64,000 bases of DNA from Enterobacteriaceae bacterium 4M9 (GTDB lineage Bacteria; Pseudomonadota; Gammaproteobacteria; Enterobacterales; Enterobacteriaceae): positions 3,038,001 to 3,102,000 of the forward strand of contig JAADJJ010000001.1 in the NCBI GenBank assembly GCA_010092695.1. The letters run 5' to 3'. Numbering within the stretch: position 1 is the first letter of the stretch; every line of letters starts with the position of its first letter. Shown here in pieces: positions 34,467 to 41,864 of the stretch. The position numbers were made by a program, and so were the translations under genes. The notes beneath the pieces are model-generated. The model had not been told where the DNA came from. It saw only the letters and a program-made list of their open reading frames with translations, and ran no database searches.

Positions 34467-34958
34467 ATGGCAGCTTCCAAAATCGTGCAGGAACTCGGTA
34501 CGCAAGTGGAGCTTGAATACCTTTCCTCACAGCGCTATTTACGCTTAAGCAGATGGTGCGCGAATCGCAGCATGGACGGGTTGTCCTGCTTTCTGCAAAC
34601 CCAGGCGCAGGAGAGCATTACGCTCATAACCCTGGTGTTTAACTATCTCAAGCGCATTGATACCTCTCCTCCGGAGTGTAATGCCAGCCTTCAGGACTGG
34701 CGCTGCTTTTCCGTGGATGAACTGTTTGAGCAAACTCTACTTGATCTGCGTATACGGCTGGCCCACCTTTCTCATTTAAGCCGCCTGGCGCGTGATATAG
34801 GTGATTTCGCCACACTGGCCTTTATTCAAAAACTGTTCGGTCTTTACCGCCTTGAGCGCGAGCGCCTGCTGGCAACCCAGAAACAGTTCGAACGCACCAT
34901 GAAGTCCCAGTCGGCTTCTCCACTCTTTTCACTCGGCAGACTTTGCGAATCGGTGTAA
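34467..34958 (+). CDS. ftnB: FtnB-like ferritin with most ferroxidase ligands lost
   Basis: A 163-aa four-helix ferritin-like protein in the ftnB position next to araF. In comparison with FtnA (37788), residue E17 and E130 are kept, but E50 is Ser, H53 is Leu, E94 is Leu, E126 is Leu and Q127 is Tyr, so the diiron oxidation centre cannot form. E. coli FtnB also lacks part of the centre, but this protein has gone further. AAGGAT precedes the ATG. In Salmonella FtnB serves in iron-sulfur repair and is anaerobically/Fnr regulated; whether this divergent form does so is unknown. It may act as a subunit of a mixed shell or in another role. Confidence 0.75.
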   Translation: MAASKIVQELGTQVELEYLSSQRYLRLSRWCANRSMDGLSCFLQTQAQESITLITLVFNYLKRIDTSPPECNASLQDWRCFSVDELFEQTLLDLRIRLAHLSHLSRLARDIGDFATLAFIQKLFGLYRLERERLLATQKQFERTMKSQSASPLFSLGRLCESV

Positions 34959-34977
34959 CCCGACTCTGAACACCATC

Positions 34978-35001
34978 AGCCCGGCCTGGCCGGGCTTTTT
35001 G
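34978..35001 (+). terminator. Rho-independent terminator after ftnB
   Basis: Stem AGCCCGGCC / GGCCGGGCT with a one-base turn region, followed by TTTTT; 20 bp past the ftnB stop. Confidence 0.88.
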
Positions 35002-35138
35002 ATGCCTGTTTTTTTGATCTACTCCATTGTTTAGTCTGACTTTTCCCCTGCATTGAACAAATCCGATCCGCCTCTCAATCATTAACCATGCTTTTTGTAA
35101 TGATTTATTCAGTTATCATTCTTTGCTAAGGGAACGTT

Positions 35139-36482
35139 ATGTTAGTTGCTGAATTTATTATCATTATCCTTTGCCTGCTGGTTGGCACGCGATTTGGCGG
35201 CATGGGGCTGGGCCTTATCAGCGGCATCGGCCTTTTTATTCTGTGTTTTGTATTCGGTTTGCAGCCAGGCAAACCGCCCGTGGATGTGATGTTGACCATT
35301 CTGGCAGTGATTGGCTGTGCCGCTACGCTACAAAGCGCCGGTGGCCTGAACGTCATGATGCAGTATGCCGAGCGCCTGCTGCGCCGCCATCCGCAGCACA
35401 TCACCTTGCTCGCACCGTTAACCACCTGGACACTGACGTTCTTGTGCGGTACCGGTCACGTGGTCTACACCATGTTTCCGATTATTGCTGATATTGCGCT
35501 TAAAAAAGGTATTCGCCCCGAGCGCCCCATGGCAGTCGCCTCAGTCGCCTCGCAGATGGCGATCACCGCCTCACCGGTCTCCGTTGCCGTAGTGTCACTG
35601 GTCTCCATTCTCGCCGCTGCCCACGGAATCGGTACCGGCTGGGGGATATTGCAAATTCTTGCCGTGTCTGTACCCGCCTCGCTGTGCGGCGTGCTGGTCG
35701 CCGCTCTGTGGAGCTTGCGCCGCGGTAAATCGCTTGATGAAGATGAAGCGTTCCAGGAAAAGCTTAAAGACCCGGCCCAGAAAGCGTTTATTTACGGCAG
35801 CAGCGAAACGCTGATGAACCAACGTTTTTCCCGCGAAGCCTACTGGTCTACCGCCATTTTTTTTACCGGCATTCTGGTGGTGGTTGTCCTGGGTGCCTTC
35901 CAGGAGTTACGCCCGGCGTTTGAGGTTAAAGGTAAGCTTCAGCCGCTGTCGATGAACCTGACCATCCAGATGATGATGCTGATTGCCGGTGCCGCAATTT
36001 TGATGATTTGCCGCGTAAAGCCCGCGGCTATTTCCGATAGTGCCGTCTTCAAAGCAGGCATGGTCGCCATTTTCTCGGTGTTTGGCGTAGCGTGGATGAG
36101 TGATACCTTTTTCCAAGCTCACCTGGAAACGCTGAAGATGGCGCTGGAAGGCGTGGTGAAAAGCCACCCGTGGACTTATGCCATGGTGCTGTTTCTGGTT
36201 TCGAAACTGGTTAACAGTCAGGCGGCAGCCCTGACGGCTGTCGCGCCAATGGGTCTGATGCTTGGCGTAGAGCCTAAAATGCTGGTCGCTTTTTTCCCGG
36301 CGGCATACGGCTATTTTATTCTGCCAACTTACCCAAGCGATCTGGCCTGTATTGGCTTTGACCGCTCGGGCACCACGCGCATTGGCAAGTTTATCATCAA
36401 CCACAGCTTTATTATTCCAGGCCTGATTGGTGTGAGCTGCGCCTGCGCGGTGAGCTGGCTGTTGGTGGAGATGTTTTTCTAA
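35139..36482 (+). CDS. DcuA/DcuB-family anaerobic C4-dicarboxylate transporter
   Basis: A 447-aa inner-membrane antiporter with ten or more hydrophobic segments, predicted to exchange fumarate, aspartate or malate for succinate. It resembles DcuB more than DcuA: FGLQPGKPPVDVML, LCGTGHVVYTMFPIIADIA, RPERPMAVASVASQMAITASPVSVAVVSLVS and FILPTYPSDLACIGFDRSGTTRIGKFIINHSFIIPG. AAGGGAACG precedes the ATG. It is not at this place in E. coli and is probably a paralogue of the chromosomal dcuB. It is convergent with yecJ; the stops are 3 bp apart with no terminator between. Confidence 0.85.
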   Translation: MLVAEFIIIILCLLVGTRFGGMGLGLISGIGLFILCFVFGLQPGKPPVDVMLTILAVIGCAATLQSAGGLNVMMQYAERLLRRHPQHITLLAPLTTWTLTFLCGTGHVVYTMFPIIADIALKKGIRPERPMAVASVASQMAITASPVSVAVVSLVSILAAAHGIGTGWGILQILAVSVPASLCGVLVAALWSLRRGKSLDEDEAFQEKLKDPAQKAFIYGSSETLMNQRFSREAYWSTAIFFTGILVVVVLGAFQELRPAFEVKGKLQPLSMNLTIQMMMLIAGAAILMICRVKPAAISDSAVFKAGMVAIFSVFGVAWMSDTFFQAHLETLKMALEGVVKSHPWTYAMVLFLVSKLVNSQAAALTAVAPMGLMLGVEPKMLVAFFPAAYGYFILPTYPSDLACIGFDRSGTTRIGKFIINHSFIIPGLIGVSCACAVSWLLVEMFF

Positions 36483-36485
36483 GAC

Positions 36486-36737
36486 TTAGTGCGACTCTTC
36501 AGGGCGAGAAAATTTAAGCTCAATTAGCGCGATCGCCTTTTGGATCGCGCGGCGTGTAACCGGATCAGAGGCGGCGTTACCGGCAGAAAAATCGATGCTT
36601 TTTAGCTGACCGGCCATCTTCTCACGCACCTCAACCGGGGCGATGACGTCGATAACGTCAAGAATCTGTTTAATAACCAGCTGGCAGGCCACTACATCGG
36701 ATAAGACTTCTTCTTCAGGCGTAAGGTGCTGAGACAT
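36486..36737 (-). CDS. yecJ: DUF2766 family protein YecJ
   Basis: An 83-aa protein, same length and near-identical core to E. coli YecJ (VVACQLVIKQILDVIDVIAPVEVREKMAGQLKSIDF and DPVTRRAIQKAIALIELKF). No function is known. MSQHLTPEEE at 36737 is the conserved start; the frame is open to 36767. Its stop is 3 bp from the stop of the convergent transporter gene. azuC lies upstream, as in E. coli. Confidence 0.92.
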   Translation of the reverse strand: MSQHLTPEEEVLSDVVACQLVIKQILDVIDVIAPVEVREKMAGQLKSIDFSAGNAASDPVTRRAIQKAIALIELKFSRPEESH

Positions 36738-36848
36738 ATTGTGCTCCTGTTGAGTGCAAGGGGGCACATACTACCCGCACTGGCACAATAAAGGTATGCA
36801 TCAGGGCAAATTGTGCACCGCCGCACCAGGCCGGTAAGCAGCAGACGT

Positions 36849-36872
36849 AAAAAAACCTGCCCGCAGCAGGTT
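36849..36872 (-). terminator. Rho-independent terminator of the azuCR transcript
   Basis: On the minus strand AAACCTGC / GCAGGTTT forms the stem and a run of seven T follows. It starts at the expected azuC stop codon, so the transcript ends directly after the reading frame. Confidence 0.8.
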
Positions 36873-36958
36873 TAAAACAGCGCGCCAGGCGGCACGTCTT
36901 TAAACGTTCGGCAATAGCTGGCGAACAGGCTTTTAAGGATTTTGCGCAACTTTTTCAT
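36871..36958 (-). pseudogene. azuC: azuC, interrupted by one extra base
   Basis: E. coli AzuC is a 28-residue membrane-associated protein encoded by the dual-function RNA AzuCR. Here the ATG at 36958 opens MKKLRKILKSLFASYCRTFK, closely matching E. coli MKLRKILKSMFNNYCKTFK. After TTTAAAA (36898-36904 region) the conserved tail DVPPGALF and its stop (36871-36873) appear only in the +1 frame: four A stand where three are expected. In the original frame reading continues through the terminator hairpin. Either the gene is broken, the base is a sequencing error in a homopolymer, or frame change is used. The upstream GGAGCGAA is a good ribosome site. Confidence 0.75.
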
Positions 36959-37266
36959 TTCGCTCCTGATGGATATGCTGGCGAGATTATCACCTGCACA
37001 TAATATGACAGGCGTCACAAATATCAATTGTTATGTGACAATCATCACAATAATCAGTTTTTACGGTTCGCGCCAAACCTTTGTGCACAACCTGCTCTTC
37101 GCCCCCGTAAAACGCTATCACGGGGTTAAAAACCGTCCTCTTGCTCCAGCGCTGATTACCGATTGCGCAATCCCGCCCGCAGCAGGTATTTCACCGTGTT
37201 TTTCAGCCGATTGGCATTAGCCGCCCCATGATAGTCTGCGTGCACATTCAGATTCAGAGGTGGAAA

Positions 37267-37593
37267 GTGAAAAGATATCTGTTAGCCGCAGCCCTGGTTG
37301 CCCTTGCCGGGTGCACGTTCAAAAAAGATCCACAGGTAGCCGGTGGCGATGCCGTCAGCGGCGTGGTACGCCTGAGCTACAGCCTCACTGTGCTGCAAAA
37401 CGGTTATTTTGACGAAGCAGACGCCGCACACACCGCCGCCCGCCAGTGCAGGCAGTGGGGATACACCAGTGCCGTGCGCTTTGGTGAACCTGTGCAAACC
37501 TGTGCCTTGTACAGCGGACCGCTGTGTATGAAAGAAACGGTGACGCTGGAATATCAGTGTGGTATCCAGGTCAATTACCCACAGGCATATTAA
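37267..37593 (+). CDS. yecR: YecR-like lipoprotein
   Basis: A 108-aa lipoprotein: short signal MKRYLLAAALVALAGC with the lipobox LAGC. The mature part has paired Cys residues (CRQWGY, CALYSGPLC, YQCG) like E. coli YecR, which belongs to the flagellar (FlhDC) regulon and lies next to ftnA. The start is GTG at 37267, with GAGGTGGAAA just before it. The role is unknown. Its presence is notable because the flhDC cluster is absent from its usual place in this window. Confidence 0.8.
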   Translation: MKRYLLAAALVALAGCTFKKDPQVAGGDAVSGVVRLSYSLTVLQNGYFDEADAAHTAARQCRQWGYTSAVRFGEPVQTCALYSGPLCMKETVTLEYQCGIQVNYPQAY

Positions 37594-37787
37594 GTTTTTA
37601 TCCGTCGTTATTTTCTACACTACTCGCCCTGATTAGTAATAAGAATAGTTTTCACTTTTATTTATTTTTAACTCAGGGTGAATTTCTTTTACTTTTATTT
37701 ATTATTTCCTGTATTCGCTTTTATTTTTTGCAACATAACAGTAAAGTAGCAACGCCTGCTGTTACGCTAATCTCTGGGAGAGAATAT

Positions 37788-38276
37788 ATGTTGCAATCCG
37801 ATATGATTGAAAAACTAAACGCGCAAATGAATCTGGAATTATTCTCATCTCTGCTTTATCAGCAGATGAGCGCATGGTGCAGCTACCACAGCTTTGAAGG
37901 TGCAGCAGCGTTTCTGCGCCGCCATGCGCAGGAAGAGATGACGCATATGCAGCGTCTTTTTGACTATCTGACGGACACCGGCAACCTGCCGCGTATTGAC
38001 GCGCTTTCGTCTCCTTATGCTGAATATCCGTCCCTTGACGAGTTATTTAAAATTACGCTCGAACACGAACAGTTAATCACGCGTAAAATTAATGAACTGG
38101 CGCACTTTGCCATGACCAGCCAGGATTATCCGACCTTTAATTTCCTGCAATGGTATGTTTCTGAACAGCATGAAGAAGAGAAGCTGTTTAAATCCGTGCT
38201 GGATAAACTGGCACTGGTGGGCAAAAGTGGTGAAGGGTTATATATTGTGGATAAAGAGCTGGCCACACTGGAATAA
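37788..38276 (+). CDS. ftnA: Bacterial ferritin FtnA
   Basis: Main non-heme ferritin, forming a 24-subunit iron-storage shell. The 162 aa have the whole ferroxidase set: E17, E50, H53, E94, E126/Q127, E130 in QAQEEMTHMQRLFDYL-type helix B, EHEQL and VSEQHEEEKLF. GGGAGAG precedes the ATG at 37788; the open frame from 37524 is not used. E. coli ftnA is Fur-activated through H-NS; the upstream 190 bp are very AT-rich, which fits H-NS binding. Terminator follows. Confidence 0.97.
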   Translation: MLQSDMIEKLNAQMNLELFSSLLYQQMSAWCSYHSFEGAAAFLRRHAQEEMTHMQRLFDYLTDTGNLPRIDALSSPYAEYPSLDELFKITLEHEQLITRKINELAHFAMTSQDYPTFNFLQWYVSEQHEEEKLFKSVLDKLALVGKSGEGLYIVDKELATLE

Positions 38277-38280
38277 TACA

Positions 38281-38306
38281 AAGGGCTCCTTCAGGAGCCT
38301 TTTTTA
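38281..38306 (+). terminator. Rho-independent terminator after ftnA
   Basis: Stem AAAGGGCTCC / GGAGCCTTTT around TTCA, ending in a T-run, directly after the ftnA stop. Confidence 0.88.
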
Positions 38307-38815
38307 GCTGGCCCAAAAAGCGCACAGACGCTTTGTCAGCAATAGCTTTGCCGCGCGCCGCCTGGCCATCCATCAGTATCTGCGATGTTCGCGTATGAAA
38401 ACGCGCGACCTCATCAAACAGACCACAGCGGCGGCGATAAGCGTATCGCGCATAACACGCTTGTTTCCTTCAGGCATCGTTTGCCGGATAACATCGCTTC
38501 CGTTCCTGCAAAGCCGCTCTGCTCCCACTCAACTCGCTCCCCTGTTGCCCCTGGATAGCGTCCAGCCGCTTTCCTTTAGACTATTAATTATCAGGTTAAT
38601 GCCACGCAAATCACTAACCTTATGATTTGTTAAGACAATATAGACACCTCATCGCAAGGCCGTCATCTCAACATCACCATTCACCTTCTCTATTTTGTGC
38701 GTTTTGTGCGCTATTAACAAAACTGGCGGTGCTTGTCTCGATAAGCGTGGCAATATTTTTGTATTTATAGGCACTGAATATTTATTCCTTCTAATACCAC
38801 CTGGAGTGACTCCCG
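38307..38815. other. Noncoding region before the porin gene
   Basis: About 510 bp. A 76-codon open frame at 38395-38625 has no ribosome site and looks random. The last 200 bp are AT-rich and should contain the porin promoter. In E. coli yecH-tyrP-yecA follow ftnA here; they are missing. Confidence 0.5.
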
Positions 38816-39946
38816 TTGTTGCGACCTTATCACCCTGTTAGCTTGCTGTGCGCCGGACTCATCGGCCTGTTCTCACAAAGTACGTTTGCCGAAATCACCG
38901 TACTGGAGAAAACCAATGCCTTTCTGGCACCGCTCAGCCTGGAAATCGGCGGCAGCATTCGCCCGCAATTTATCTGGAACAACGGTGATGAACCTGATTA
39001 CTACAAAAATGGTCACGATGGCGGTACCCGCTTTCGCTTTGGTGCCGATTACGCCATCAATTCCCGCTCGTCGCTGATTGGTTATTACGAACTCGGGGTG
39101 GATATCCCCCATGTTTTAAAATGGGACGGACATTACGACACCGAAGGGAAGCGTGACTACCAACGCCAGTTGTATGGTGGCATTAAAGATAGCGAATGGG
39201 GCACGCTGACCTTTGGCCACCAGTATGGCGTTTACTATGACACTATCGGCGCAAAAAGTGATATGTGGGATAACGACGGGCATGCCAGCGCAAACTGGAT
39301 TGGCATCAACGGAGATTATGACGGCGGCGAGCGCCCGAAAAATACCGTGAAATACACCAATACGTTCGGCAACCTGACGCTGCGTGCTGATTATCTTCTG
39401 CCACAAGATGAAACCCCTGCGGGTAATGACTTGCGCTATCGTCGTCACCACGGTGGCGGGATTGGCATTGATTATCAGCTACAACAAGACCTGACGTTCA
39501 GTGCGGCCTGGAATGAAACCCGCGCCAGTGTGAAAAGCCCCGACGGGCAGCGGCAACGTTACACGCAACAGTACTCTGGCGCCGCCCTCACATGGCAACC
39601 CAACCGCTGGTATCTTGTGACCACGGCGACGTACTACAACAACTACGTCCCCTCAAAAAGGCAGCAAACGGCGGCACGTTATTTTGCGGGTGACGGCTAC
39701 GGGCTGGAAAGTTTTGTGGGCTATACCTTTGCCATTAATCGCCCTTGGCTGAGCGCCATACAGCCGTATATCGCTGCCGACACGTTACGCCTTAAGGGAG
39801 ATGAAGACTATCACGCCCACCACGTTTATCTGGGTATGTCTACCCAACTGGCCTACGGTTTTTCGTTCTGGCTTGAGCGCACGATGGCCTCAAGCAGTGA
39901 CCAGGAGCCAGATACCACATGGCTGTCGATTTATTATGACTTTTAG
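38816..39946 (+). CDS. Gram-negative outer-membrane porin
   Basis: A 376-aa precursor with a signal peptide (about 1-25, cut after TFA) and a beta-barrel of the general-porin (OmpC/OmpF-like) group: alternating aromatic/polar strands, YGGIKDSEWGTLTFGHQYGVYYDTIG, YTNTFGNLTLRADYLLPQ, and a C-terminal strand ending WLSIYYDF, the usual terminal Phe for BAM recognition. It is far from OmpC/OmpF/PhoE and closer to the minor, less studied porins. The start is a TTG at 38816, with GGAGTG eight bases before it. Substrate specificity cannot be told. Confidence 0.8.
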   Translation: MLRPYHPVSLLCAGLIGLFSQSTFAEITVLEKTNAFLAPLSLEIGGSIRPQFIWNNGDEPDYYKNGHDGGTRFRFGADYAINSRSSLIGYYELGVDIPHVLKWDGHYDTEGKRDYQRQLYGGIKDSEWGTLTFGHQYGVYYDTIGAKSDMWDNDGHASANWIGINGDYDGGERPKNTVKYTNTFGNLTLRADYLLPQDETPAGNDLRYRRHHGGGIGIDYQLQQDLTFSAAWNETRASVKSPDGQRQRYTQQYSGAALTWQPNRWYLVTTATYYNNYVPSKRQQTAARYFAGDGYGLESFVGYTFAINRPWLSAIQPYIAADTLRLKGDEDYHAHHVYLGMSTQLAYGFSFWLERTMASSSDQEPDTTWLSIYYDF

Positions 39947-40131
39947 GGCTGCGGGTAAGATACCGGCCTGAGCGTCTGGCTGGCTGAAAAACACCATGTG
40001 CCTGGCGGTTTACGCGCCATTGGCCGCCTTTGCGTTGGTTGTTAGTAGTCTGCATTTCTGGAAAATACTGAGGCAGAAAAATTTCCAAAAAGGGTTCATA
40101 ATCAATACTCCTACAATCAGGAGATAGCCCT

Positions 40132-40344
40132 ATGTCAATGCCATCTAACGTTGTAACCACCCTGCTCAACCTCTGCGACAGCCCGGAAGAAGCCGTTCAG
40201 GTTGCGGCTGTTAAAGCGCTCGGCGAGGGGCAAGCCAACGGCTCCAACGTATTAGAAAAAGTGATTTCTCTGGTGAGTAACGATAACGTAAATGTGTCCG
40301 TGGCTGCCGTAGAGGCCTTAGGCAGAATGTATCGAAGTAAATAA
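40132..40344 (+). CDS. Two-HEAT-repeat mini-protein
   Basis: A 70-aa soluble protein built almost entirely of two similar helical hairpins: AVQVAAVKALGEGQ (about 21-34) and NVSVAAVEALGRMY (about 54-67). The A-V/V-AAV-ALG pattern is that of HEAT/PBS-lyase repeats. CAGGAG lies nine bases before the ATG and a terminator follows, so it is a free-standing gene. I do not recognise a named family member. Such short repeats usually bind another protein. Confidence 0.65.
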   Translation: MSMPSNVVTTLLNLCDSPEEAVQVAAVKALGEGQANGSNVLEKVISLVSNDNVNVSVAAVEALGRMYRSK

Positions 40345-40352
40345 TGGTCATG

Positions 40353-40374
40353 GCCGCCAGAGGGCGGCTTTTTT
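40353..40374 (+). terminator. Rho-independent terminator after the HEAT-repeat gene
   Basis: Stem GCCGCC / GGCGGC with AGAG loop followed by TTTTTTT, eight bases past the stop. Confidence 0.85.
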
Positions 40375-40431
40375 ATCTGCTGCGAAGCGGCTAACGCGCA
40401 TGGCATTTTCGCAGTCGCGCTGTGCGCGTTA

Positions 40432-40920
40432 TTATGAAAATGGATCTAAAAGGAATTCATTTTCAGCCATCAACGTTGATGCCATCTCAATGCTCTCGAG
40501 TGCATCTTGTTTACCTTCCCGGTATTTTTTATTTATTTCCGCCATGTCGAGATACACTTGCGCAGCCAGCGCTTTCTTTTGAGCATTCGTCATTTGACTT
40601 AAACAAACACTCATAAATGTTAGTTTTTCAAATACAATCAGGGACTTCTTTTCATCCTGAGAAGAGAGTTTAATGTGAGGGGCCATTGATTCAGGTGCAT
40701 CAATAAAGCTATTCGTAAACGCATATACCGCATTAATAAAATTTTTTATTTCCTGCACACTTTCCTGCTCACGCCAGCTATTCAACGCACTTTTGGCGAT
40801 CCATGCTGTGACTCCTGTAATCCCCGCTGAAGCTACGGCAGCCAGCATGCTATAGAAAGCCCATTGCGCGGCCTGTTTGGTGGCAATCATCGTTTCGATT
40901 GAAATAATATCTGCGTCCAT
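40432..40920 (-). CDS. Unrecognised single-span membrane protein
   Basis: A 162-aa protein with one hydrophobic segment (about 18-45, AFYSMLAAVASAGITGVTAWIA) and a long helical cytoplasmic part (IKNFINAVYAFTNSFIDAP, MTNAQKKALAAQVYLDMAEINKKYREGKQDALESIEMAS). It lies between the HEAT-repeat gene and the tRNA-Leu fragment, just outside the P2-like prophage. Its AT-rich composition and lack of homologues known to me suggest an acquired gene. Many small proteins with such a layout sit next to tRNA-linked islands, but no function is assigned. Confidence 0.6.
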   Translation of the reverse strand: MDADIISIETMIATKQAAQWAFYSMLAAVASAGITGVTAWIAKSALNSWREQESVQEIKNFINAVYAFTNSFIDAPESMAPHIKLSSQDEKKSLIVFEKLTFMSVCLSQMTNAQKKALAAQVYLDMAEINKKYREGKQDALESIEMASTLMAENEFLLDPFS

Positions 40921-41198
40921 ATCCTTCCCGCTTTACAAAATACACCCCAATAAGTTGTGAGTTTATTTTATCCAGAATGATTAACAAAATTAACCGCTTG
41001 TTAGCGAGGAACAAATAACAGCCCGTTAAGCTCGTCGAGTTTGTAACATCGAGACTCTCAATCTTTGCTGCATACACGCTATCAAATACCGCTATTTTCG
41101 GCACCGTTTTTCGTGTGCGTGCAAATTTCAATCACCATGCAGGCGCAACCACGGCACGCAGAGGAAGTGCACAAATTCAGGAATGGTATCGGCAAAGG

Positions 41199-41250
41199 CA
41201 AAGACAAAGACAAAGACAAAGACAAAGACAAAGACAAAGACAAAGACAAA
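41199..41250. repeat. Hexanucleotide tandem repeat (CAAAGA) x 8 plus CAAA
   Basis: Eight perfect CAAAGA units (41199-41246) and a partial ninth, preceded by the variants GGCAAAGG. No coding function is likely. It stands just beyond the terminator of the tRNA-Leu transcript. Perfect copies point to recent slippage. Confidence 0.95.
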
Positions 41251-41260
41251 TTACAGGCAC

Positions 41261-41284
41261 AAAAAAACCACCCGGAGGTGGTTT
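41261..41284 (-). terminator. Rho-independent terminator of the tRNA-Leu transcript
   Basis: On the minus strand AAACCACC / GGTGGTTT with a TCCG loop and a run of seven T. It is about 42 bp past the tRNA 3' end, the normal place for a tRNA operon terminator. Confidence 0.8.
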
Positions 41285-41325
41285 CACGACACTGCTTATT
41301 GCTTTGATTATTCTGGCATTTCCCA

Positions 41326-41380
41326 TGGTGCCCGGAGTGGGACTTGAACCCACACAGCGCGAACGCCGAGGGATTTTAAA
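41326..41380 (-). tRNA. leuZ: 3' fragment of tRNA-Leu(UAA), the left prophage attachment junction
   Basis: On the minus strand the last 55 bases of a tRNA-Leu with anticodon UAA, from TTTAAAATCCC's 5' part through the variable arm, T-arm (GGGTTCAAGTCCC) and acceptor stem to CCA. The match to E. coli leuZ stops right after the anticodon; the 5' half is absent here. leuZ lies downstream of ftnA in E. coli too. A phage that integrates into the tRNA 3' half leaves exactly such a duplicate on the far side of the prophage, so the whole tRNA should stand at the right end, beyond the window. Confidence 0.85.
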
Positions 41381-41541
41381 AACTATAAATGCCATAATAA
41401 AATCATAAGGTTATGATTAAAATGGTTTTTTATAATGGTAATAAAAGGTTATGGCGGGTGAATAATTGATTTTTGCTGCCACTTTTTTGGTATTGGTAAA
41501 CGAGGAGATCCACAATTTTTATACTATGAGCACGTCGATAA

Positions 41542-41566
41542 AAAGCCCCGCAATTGCGAGGCTTTG
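41542..41566 (-). terminator. Terminator at the end of the prophage late operon
   Basis: On the minus strand AGCCTCGC / GCGGGGCT (one G-T pair) around AATT, followed by TTTTTAT, immediately after ogr. Confidence 0.8.
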
Positions 41567-41569
41567 TTT

Positions 41570-41788
41570 TTACATCCAGAGGGCTTGCTGTCCTGACGGC
41601 GCAGGATGTGGCAAAACCGGGTTAGTCTCGCCGGGCTTCACTATGTAGCGTTGGACTGACTCCAGCGTCAGAAACGTGGCACTACAATTGACGTTCTGGC
41701 ACTGGTGATAACGCTCTTTTGTGGTGTCACTCATGTAGCGGCTGGTGCGGGCGTGGGCGGCGTGCTGGCATAACGGACAATGAAACAT
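41570..41788 (-). CDS. ogr: Ogr/Delta late-transcription activator
   Basis: Zinc-finger activator of the prophage late promoters. MFHCPLCQHAAHARTSRYMSD...YHQCQNVNCSATF has the Cys pairs that bind zinc in P2 Ogr; it is 72 aa, the P2 length. The ATG at 41788 follows GAGGTG; the frame opens earlier. In P2 ogr is the last gene before attP, as here next to the tRNA fragment. Confidence 0.93.
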   Translation of the reverse strand: MFHCPLCQHAAHARTSRYMSDTTKERYHQCQNVNCSATFLTLESVQRYIVKPGETNPVLPHPAPSGQQALWM

Positions 41789-41864
41789 ATTAATCACCTC
41801 GACTGGCTGTTCTTTATTCAATCCTACCCAATAAAATCATACAAAACAAATAGTTAATATTAAA

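Larger units (their letters stand above)
40921..41325. other. tRNA-Leu trailer region with a hexamer repeat, no gene
   Basis: About 400 bp. It holds the tandem hexamer repeat and the minus-strand terminator that would end the original tRNA transcript. Open frames across it encode only the dipeptide repeats Lys-Asp, Gln-Arg or Leu-Cys and are not called. Confidence 0.6.

Noticed and set aside
38395..38625. 76-codon open frame before the porin
   Set aside because: No ribosome site, random composition, no conserved pattern.
41065..41408. Open frames coding Lys-Asp, Gln-Arg and Leu-Cys dipeptide repeats
   Set aside because: They exist only because the hexamer repeat has no stop in these frames, and they run into the tRNA fragment.
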